From NCBI RefSeq assembly GCF_947507565.1, contig NC_089190.1, positions 1,550,001 through 1,614,000 of the forward strand: a stretch of 64,000 bases of DNA, read 5' to 3'. This DNA is from Oscarella lobularis (Eukaryota > Porifera > Homoscleromorpha > Homosclerophorida > Oscarellidae). The notes below the pieces were generated by a model. It searched no databases, had not been told where the DNA came from, and saw only the letters and a program-made list of their open reading frames with translations. Positions 49,052 to 64,000 of the stretch are shown here, piece after piece. A program made the position numbers and the translations under genes. Each line of letters begins with the position of its first letter. Position 1 is the first letter of the stretch.

Positions 49052-49695
49052 GGTGACGAACGAGCTACCCAATGACAAAAAAATTGCGTCGGTTTTAGGT
49101 TTGTCCTATTGGTTTAACTTACAATTGAATTGGTAGACTAGTCTTGTGCACATATGCTCAATGTTTTTCTGCACGCGTGTTCTTGTCTACAATTATTCTA
49201 CATTCTATGGCTTGGATCAGCAGTATTGTAGATAGGGGCAAACGTGATTTTGGACCATTGTACCATAAGCCTAGGTAGAGACCGGGTTGCGTACTCCATT
49301 CCTTTGTGGATTTACTGGTACAGCTGATGCAAACCATTAGAATGTTGTTTAGAGAAGTTCTATGAACTAAGTGACCTAAATGAGTCATGGGGTAAGGTAG
49401 ATTTCAGACTTCGCGCTTTATCTTTACATTTTCAAATTTCAAATTATGTGGGCAAACATTGTTTTGATTGCTAACTATTAGCATTATTCTAGATAAGTTT
49501 TTCTTCGGCGATTGCTGTGTCAAAAAATTAAAATAATAGATTTAGTCGGAAAATTGAATTAATTGCGAAAATTGAGCTAGTTGTCACGTGCGCGCATTAG
49601 GGGGTACTCAAGGGTGGAGTCAAGTTGTCGGGTAAACACGTTCTGTCTGTCTGTCTGTCCGTCAACAAAAACTTCCTCTTCAGGCCAGGACTGCA
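49052..49695. other. Gap between VAMP copy 2 and the dual kinase, no gene supported
   Basis: AT-rich, with only short frames. A short TCTG run (about 49646-49662) lies about 35 nt before the kinase start and is probably 5' UTR. Confidence 0.5.
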
Positions 49696-52446
49696 ATGGA
49701 GCCGAAAGAGTACTTTTTTCAAAGACCAGGCTCAACCTCCGTGTCAGAATCTGAAGATCCAATCTTCAGCGACAGTGAAATCGAAGATCTTCCTGCTAAT
49801 GACGACAGCTCAAACGCCGAACCGTGGTATCACGCATCGTTAGCGCGTGAGGAAGCGGAGGATCTTCTATCTGTCGAGCCTGACGGTACGTACTTGATTC
49901 GCCGGAGTTCAAGGGAACCGAAATCTCTTTCCCTGACGATAAAGCACCGCGGGAACGTGATTCATTACCGTGTTATTCGCCGCTACGGAATGTGGCTCTT
50001 GCATGAGACAGGCTTCAAATTGCTGTCTGAGCTGGTTACTCATTATTCTCGCCCCAACGACGACCTCATTGCACCGTTGGAGTTTCCGCTGAAGAAATTC
50101 AATCCAACTGAACACAGATTGCATAGTTCTGTCAACCGTCTGCCGAATTTTTCAGGAATGGACATCGTAGTGCTGCATCAAACCGCGTTTGGCAAAAAGA
50201 AGAATGTGCGTAAAGGGTTTGGGATTGACGGCGACGCTCCCGTCTCATTGGCTCTCAAGCTGTCTACACGAGTACGTAAAATACTTTGTGTCTTGTGACA
50301 TACGTTGTATTTTAATAAAAGCGTTTTAGAGAAAATTAAGAAAAGAATGCCAGCTCATGTCAAAACTTGAGCACAAGAATATTGTAAAATGTCTTGGAGT
50401 CTGCACCACCACCGACAATTCCAGCTACAGCGTTTTTGAATTTATGTCCCACGGTAGCCTGCTTGACTATTTGCAGGGTCCAAGCGGTTGCAACGTGAAA
50501 GAAGCAGACATGCTATTTATTGCAAGTCAAATAGCATCAGGCATGGCGTATTTAGGAGAACAGAACTTGGTGCACAGGCAAGATCAGTGATTGAATTTAA
50601 TTAAATGAAATGTAACGTCCATGTATTTAGAAATCTAGCAGCTCGTTCGTGCCTTGTCGGAGAGAAGAATTTGACCAAACTATCAGGGCTAGGTGGGGCG
50701 AGTGCCTTAACCAGAGTTGGAGAGAAACTAATTTGTCGAGTTTCAAAGACATATAAAGTTCCGGTAAGGTGGACTGCCCCAGAGACTATATCAAATGGAG
50801 AATTTAGCAAGAAGTCGGATGTCTGGTGTAAGTTTTGATTTTCTTTCGATGAACACTTACGGTGTTCTGCTGCTTTAGCTTTTGGAATTTTGATTTGGGA
50901 AATTGCATCACGCGGGGCTGTACCTTATCGTCATTTGCTAGATAAGACCGTTGCCCCTTACATTATATCCGGATCTACATGTCTTCAGGGGCAACCCAAG
51001 ATAAATTGCGAAGGCTTGCGTTCTGTAATGTTGTCGTGTACGTTCTCTGTAAAGCGCTTCAGATGATTTATTTATTTTGTTTTTGCATAGGCTGGAAGAT
51101 TGAGCCTGAAGAGAGGCCCACGTTCTCTCAAATTCACAAGGATCTCTCACGTTCAAGAGGTAATGACTGCGGCAAAGGTTAGCTTACAAGAACTGCGAAT
51201 TGATTGTTATCGCTTGTTTCGAAGGCTCCTCTTCGGCGAACAGTCAGGATACGCATGGGCAGGAGAAAGAACTGCAGATCAAGCAAACTCGCATTGACGC
51301 TTTAGAACAGAGAAAAAGATTTCTTGGGTATGAAAGACAGTAATATCGTTACATGTATCTGTAACGACGGCTTTTTGGTAGAGCAAGACTCGAAACACAG
51401 GAAACCAGAATTCAAGAACTCGAAGGCTCCCTTGCTGGAAGTCGGAGCAAGATCGAAACGCTTGAAGCCGCTCAGGGTGAATTGCAACGAGAGTTCGACC
51501 AGTTCGTGAGCGTTCTTACCATCAATCCCGATCATCTGCAATTGACTGACGAGAAAATTGGAGCAGGAGCCTATGCAGGTATTGTTCTCACGGCTAATGA
51601 TGAGACTAGTACTAGTTGCATTTGTTATTAGACGTTTGCATTGGCAAGTGGCACGGCGTACCGGTTGCCGTGAAGCGATTTCATGAGCTGATTACGACTC
51701 CTCGAATGATTCCGCAGTTCAGACACGAAGTCCTTGTCTGCAGTCGTATGCACCATCCCAACATCATGACCGTTTGTGGAGCAATTATGAATCCTAATTC
51801 TCCCTTTCAAATCGTTGCTGAGCTTCTAGAGGGATCACTTGCCGAAGTTATTGATGCTGCTAACAAATCAAAAGCGTACTTGACAATCAACGAGCAGCTG
51901 TCTATTTCAATTGAAATCACGTCAGCCATCAAATATCTTCATCAGCTCAATCCCAGACCATACATTCATGGTGACATCCGATCTACAAATGTGCTGGTCA
52001 CGGAGAGCATGAAAGCTAAATTGGGAGATCTCGGCGCGGCGCATTTGCTGAATTCCGTCTCGGTGGGTCCACTAAGTCCTCCGTATCTCGCCCCAGAGCG
52101 GCAACCACGTTTTGACGGCACAGCGGCTAGCAGCACACCGATGAGCGACGTGTACAGCCTGGGAGTTACGCTGATTGAGCTTTTTACCGGTTTGGGTCCC
52201 GTCCAGGGACAGCACCGTCGACAATTGGCTAAATTGAGTGATCGTTCCTCAGAGATGAATCTGTGTTCGAAACTGATTCATGAGAGTGCTAGTGGGCGCT
52301 TGAAGGCCAAGGAGGCACTGCTGATCCTGTCAACAGCGTATGAAAAGGTGCCTGATCGTCATCGTTCTAAGCGTGCTGTAAAAGGCACGTTTGAAGGAAA
52401 GCCTCCAAATCGAAAGCACTGCGTCATTCTCGGTGCACCGCACTAG
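49696..52446 (+). CDS. SH2 + tyrosine pseudokinase + coiled coil + TKL-like kinase
   Basis: Exons: 49696-50271, 50330-50577, 50631-50827, 50879-51037, 51091-51159, 51225-51327, 51382-51578, 51632-52446; 787 residues in frame. Residues about 43-130 are an SH2 domain (WYHASLAREEAEDLL, YLIRRSS with the phosphotyrosine Arg at 69). Residues about 155-410 are a tyrosine-kinase fold with K188, E198, VPVRWTAPE and SDVWSFGILIWEI, but HRD is HRN (274-276), DFG is GLG (294-296) and the Gly loop is degenerate, so it should be inactive. Residues about 420-500 form a charged coiled coil. Residues about 505-770 are a second kinase with GAGAYADV, VAVK (K531), HGDIRSTN (D631, N636), DLG (D649) and LAPE: catalytic residues present, TKL-like. 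The intron after exon 2 has a GC donor. A likely role is phosphotyrosine-directed signalling, with the pseudokinase controlling the C-terminal kinase. Confidence 0.87.
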
Positions 52447-53390
52447 CAGGTTCTTCTAACTTCGTGCCAACGAACTCTGGACTGCGTCTGTCTATTTTTG
52501 TTTTCTGTCTTGTTTTTGCAGCTCTTTTCTGCGGTCGAAAGCTTTGTGGTCAACGTTTCCCCATTTGAAGTTCGCCAAACTAAAAGTGGTTCTCTTTACT
52601 AGCCAGAAATGAGATTATGTGCAGCAGAACGTCTTGCATATAGTGCCCCTATTGATTATCTACGCCTGCACCGTTGGCCGAGAATCAATAAGCCCAGCAA
52701 CAATTACCCGATCACGTGTTTCCCTTGACCCTTTGTGCGACACGTGTCAGCGATCCACTACCGAAAAACGTCTGAAAATCAAAGGTACGACGCTCTTTTC
52801 GGAGTTAAGATGCATCGAGTAACTTTGTCAATGCGTTTTAGCTCATGCGAAGCCCCGTAAAACACTGTTGCGGGACGTTTCCTTCAAAACGTCAAGAACG
52901 GAGGTTCACATCACGTCGGAAACCGTATTTTCTCGTCACATCTGTAAGTATTGCCTTGTAAGCGGCGCTTCAACGAGCCGCACGGCTTCGCGCCCCGCCC
53001 CCTAAATTTCGATCGACGTTTTCCCTTATTTCGATAGCTAGTGGAGATTTGGCAACATAAAGTGGCTTTCACAATACGTATCTGTTGTTTGAGATCGCTA
53101 GAAGGGCGATTCGCGATGGGGCCATATTAGAGAAAGTCTGAACACGGTTTTAGTAATTTGGCCCACCTCTCCGATTTCTTTTTTTGGCCGACTGGGGGTG
53201 GGTAGTCGGTTTGATCTCGCAGCATCAAATCGACTTCAAACACCGAACTTTGGCCCATTTTGTAGATCGCGTGACCGAAGGGTACACATAACAGCATAGT
53301 ATTTTGTGTCTTTGTCCTGAGGTTTTTTCCGCCCTCCTTGTCCTCAATTCGTTTCTCTCGTCGATGAAGAAGATGTGGACGAAGAGGTAG
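52447..53390. other. Gap downstream of the dual kinase, no gene supported
   Basis: There are short frames only. One segment (about 52608-52786) is bordered by splice-like signals but gives no recognisable product. Confidence 0.45.
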
Positions 53391-54485
53391 ACCGCGGTCC
53401 CAACGTCCTCGGCACGACGGGTCGGTCCATCTACCGGACCGCGGAGATCTGTGACCTAATGATAAGTCGCGATCTCCTAAAGTGCCTGTACGCCTCCTTT
53501 GGTCTGAGGCAATAACGTCTAAACTGCCAACCTCTCCCGGGCACGAGCAGAAAAACTGCCCAACTACTGCGGCGTGACTCTTCCTCTAGAGGCTGCTTTC
53601 ATTATTGGCAGTCTCTGTTGGAGAAAGGCGCCTACATCAAATGTGCCGTCGTGCCTGCAACGCTAGCAGGCACGCATACCTGTGGGGACTGCAGTCTCAG
53701 TCTCGCCGTGCCTCGCCTGCCCGTATTGTGGGCGGGCGAGGCGCACTGGGGGGAGGGGACAGCATGCGGGAGTTTTTCTATATTAAAAATAAAGTTTGGC
53801 ATGGCGCACGCAGACTACGTAGAAGTGATTACTAGGAGAGGCTATGTGCAAAAATTTATTTAATAAAGTCCCGGATGTACAAAAATTGAACAAAAAGGGT
53901 CTACCCTTCTTCGTTGATGCGAGGAGAGAGGAGCAATGCTCCCCCTCCCCGAGTTGCTCGCCTCCTCCTGATGGAGGAGGCGAGCCCTTGCCCACCTCCC
54001 CCCAATAGGGAGAAGGTGGATCCGGCGCTCCTTGTCCATCGTCGTCTTCTTAGGCGCTCCTTGTCCTCTTCTCATCTCACTCCGATTGAGCGGAGTGAGA
54101 GGGACCTAACTTCCCCCCAGGTCCAAGGGGTGTGACATACTCCCATGTCATCCAGGGCCGACTTTCACCCAAGCCGCAAGGAGGAGAGCGCATTAGACGA
54201 GTTAACCTCCAGCTCCCAAGGAGGTGGGATCACCCATTCATCCCGCAGGTTGAGGCCTTCAGTATACCCCTTTAAGGCCCAAAGGGGGTACCCTCGCCAC
54301 CGGGGCACGGGGGGAGTCATTAACCCAAGACCCGGGAGGACCGCGATTTTGCCCACAGCGTCTTGCCCAAGTGGGGGATGGTAGTTATCACTCATACCAC
54401 CAAGAGTAGGGCCGCTCTATCGCCCCGGCAGAGGTGCGGCCGCTTTTCGCTCTCGGCCCAGAGGGATGGCTGCGTCTGCCTCGTC
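53391..54485. repeat. GC-rich cluster of short perfect hairpins
   Basis: Inverted repeats follow each other: 53392-53400/53436-53444 (CCGCGGTCC arms); 53651-53658/53666-53673 (GTGCCTGC arms); 53708-53722/53730-53746 (CCTCGCCTGCCC, one mismatch and a bulge); 53956-53968/53973-53985 (GCTCGCCTCCTCC, perfect 13-bp stem, TGAT loop); 54075-54084/54091-54100 (TCTCACTCCG, 6-nt loop); 54133-54138/54145-54150; 54205-54210/54220-54225; 54265-54273/54281-54290. The stems differ in sequence, so this is not a simple tandem repeat. Composition is G/C-run-rich, unlike the flanks. No transposase or reverse transcriptase is seen. It could be a structured RNA, a non-autonomous mobile element, or degenerate repeat debris. 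Confidence 0.55.
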
Positions 54486-55087
54486 GGATTGAGAGAACAA
54501 CTACACGACAAAACAACTCATGCGGGGGAAAATCAAATAGATTACCTTGAAATATAGAGGAATCGTAGTTCTCAACAAAACGATTGGATACCGTTGAAAA
54601 CGTCTCGAAGGAGGCTCCAGGAGCGCCAACGCCTTTGTTTTCTTTATTCTGCTAACGTTGGGAGATGGTAGGCTCGCGTGGAGAGTAGGCACGAGCAAGA
54701 AGCGAGCGCTGCAGCGGAGCTACTGTAGGCGTGCACCGTATGGGGCCTCACTCCCCAGATCTGCGTTCTCTCTCGCCGAAAAAGACCTTGCGGAGATATT
54801 CACGGTCGCGAAAGCTCTTTTGACCGTTCGAAAACCCTTCACGTTCCACGTGCGACTAACAAAACGGTAGAGAACACTAAACGCTGCACCAATCGATGCT
54901 TTTACCTTCTGTCGTGGCTTGAACACTGGCTTCTGAATCAGGAACCCTGAATAGACTGCACGAGGCAGCTGGCACGACTTGCAACGGACTTCAAGTCTTG
55001 GAGAGCTGCCAGCAAAAAGTCCCGAGCCTACTAAAAGTAGTCAGCCTACGCCAATAAATACACGCCCCAGAGATTATATTTCTGTGC
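54486..55087. other. Gap downstream of PI3K, no gene supported
   Basis: It should include the PI3K 3' UTR. On the minus strand two short open segments (about 54905-54945 and 54785-54862) are bordered by acceptor/donor-like sequences, but their joined product is not recognisable. Confidence 0.4.
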
Positions 55088-59602
<4,515 letters not shown>

Positions 59603-59680
59603 CTGTAATTTTACGTGCTACCTACCTGATTTACATACAGCATTAGTGATCTGCATAGAAAAATATGCGAGATAAAAAAA

Positions 59681-63325
<3,645 letters not shown>

Positions 63326-63566
63326 CGTCCTCGCGAGTAGATATCAACAGTAAATGTATGCACGTGTCTCACCCCCCAAAACGTTTTGAAACAAGTTTTA
63401 GTTTGGAAAAATGTCTCGGTTTGTCTTGCATGAAATTGCAGGTGTAACAGTAAAATATAAAGCAGAGTGCAACGTGAAGGAAAAAGAGAAGGGTACTTGA
63501 TGGTGATGATGATGAATATTATCATCGATGATCAAGTATTCTTCTCTTCCTCAATCATACACAATA
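63326..63566. other. ANKEF1 upstream region
   Basis: This is the probable promoter and 5' UTR of ANKEF1. It holds a GATGATGATG / ATTATCATC inverted motif at about 63501-63525 but no gene. Confidence 0.45.
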
Positions 63567-64000
63567 ATTACAAGGGACTGGCCAACTGTTCTCTCCTGTA
63601 ATAAATTACAAAAAAATTACAAGGAACTGGCCAACTGTTCTCTCCTGTAATAAATTACAGTGAAATTACAAGGGACTGGCCAACAGTTCTTTCCTGTAAT
63701 AAATTACAGAAAAATTACGAGGGACTGGCCAACTGTTCTCTCCTGTAATAAATTACAGTGAAATTACAAGGCCAACTGTTCTCTCCTGTAATAAAATACA
63801 GAAAAATTACAAGGGACTGGCCAACTGCTCTCTAGTGTAATAAATTACAGTGAAATTACAAGGGACTGGCCAACTGTTCTCTCCTGTAATAAATTACAGT
63901 GAAATTACAAGGGACTGGGCAATTGTTCTTTCCTGTAATAAATTACAGGAAAATTACAAGGGACTGGCCAACTGTTCTCTCCTGTAATAAATTACAGAAA
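63567..64000. repeat. 49-bp satellite array, nine copies visible, continues past the window
   Basis: Copies start at 63567, 63616, 63665, 63714, 63763, 63806, 63855, 63904 and 63953. The period is exactly 49 bp except after 63763, where a short deletion makes it 43. Each unit carries GGACTGGCCAACTGTTCTC and, in most copies, CTGTAATAAATTACAG, a 7-bp palindromic stem around AA. Units differ at a few positions only. Confidence 0.93.

Noticed and set aside
50570-50595. Premature stop after VHRQDQ in the kinase
   Set aside because: A consensus GC donor (CACAG|GCAAGA) removes it and continues as HRNLAARSCLV.
54165-54395. Minus-strand frame in the hairpin region as a small gene
   Set aside because: No recognisable motif, G/C-run composition and overlap with inverted repeats; likely chance.
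54720-54945. Two splice-bounded minus-strand segments as a small gene after PI3K
   Set aside because: The joined product is short and unrecognisable, and no start or end could be fixed.

Overview
The window looks like nuclear DNA of an early-branching metazoan, most probably a sponge with a compact genome (homoscleromorph, Oscarella-like). The basis is animal gene content (class I PI3K, SH2/tyrosine-kinase domains, cadherin-EGF-laminin G proteins, synaptobrevin, ANKEF1) in intron-dense genes whose introns are mostly 45-75 nt with intergenic gaps often below 300 bp. The sponge assignment is inference; no marker in the window settles it. Exon structures were worked out by hand from GT/GC...AG junctions, frame continuity and remembered family sequences. 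For every multi-exon gene with both ends inside the window except the small 34.2 kb gene, the joined exons give a length divisible by three with no internal stop.

Layout. 1-18.6 kb: 3' part (about 6,000 residues) of a giant extracellular protein with cadherin repeats, related beta-sandwich repeats, laminin G, receptor-L-like and EGF domains. 18.9-20.1 kb: single-exon CANT1-type nucleotidase. 20.2-29.4 kb: three intact tandem copies of an 18-exon alpha-L-fucosidase gene, each with an N-terminal mannose-6-phosphate-receptor-homology (MRH) domain. 30.8-33.8 kb: MBF1/EDF1 and DDX19/DBP5. 34.2-44.4 kb: a small PPxY membrane protein (minus), a membrane-anchored JmjC + aldo-keto reductase + PQQ-propeller fusion, a KH-domain protein of unknown role, and a second secretory JmjC protein with EF-hands and a KDEL-like tail. 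44.5-47.1 kb: two tandem deoxynucleoside kinases (minus). 47.3-49.05 kb: two tandem synaptobrevins. 49.7-52.4 kb: a dual kinase, SH2 + tyrosine pseudokinase + coiled coil + TKL-like kinase. 52.4-55.1 kb: gene-poor, holding a run of GC-rich hairpins. 55.1-63.3 kb (minus): class I PI3K catalytic subunit, then ANKEF1. The right edge is a 49-bp satellite.

Themes. Local tandem duplication recurs (fucosidase x3, dNK x2, VAMP x2, JmjC x2), and three genes carry unusual domain combinations (dual kinase, JmjC-AKR-PQQ, MRH-fucosidase). GC-AG introns are frequent. The best candidates for something undescribed are the dual kinase, where a predicted phosphotyrosine-reading pseudokinase half sits in front of a kinase half with intact catalytic residues, and the JmjC-AKR-PQQ protein, which puts a 2-oxoglutarate oxygenase fold and a carbonyl-reductase fold with intact catalytic residues on one lumenal chain.
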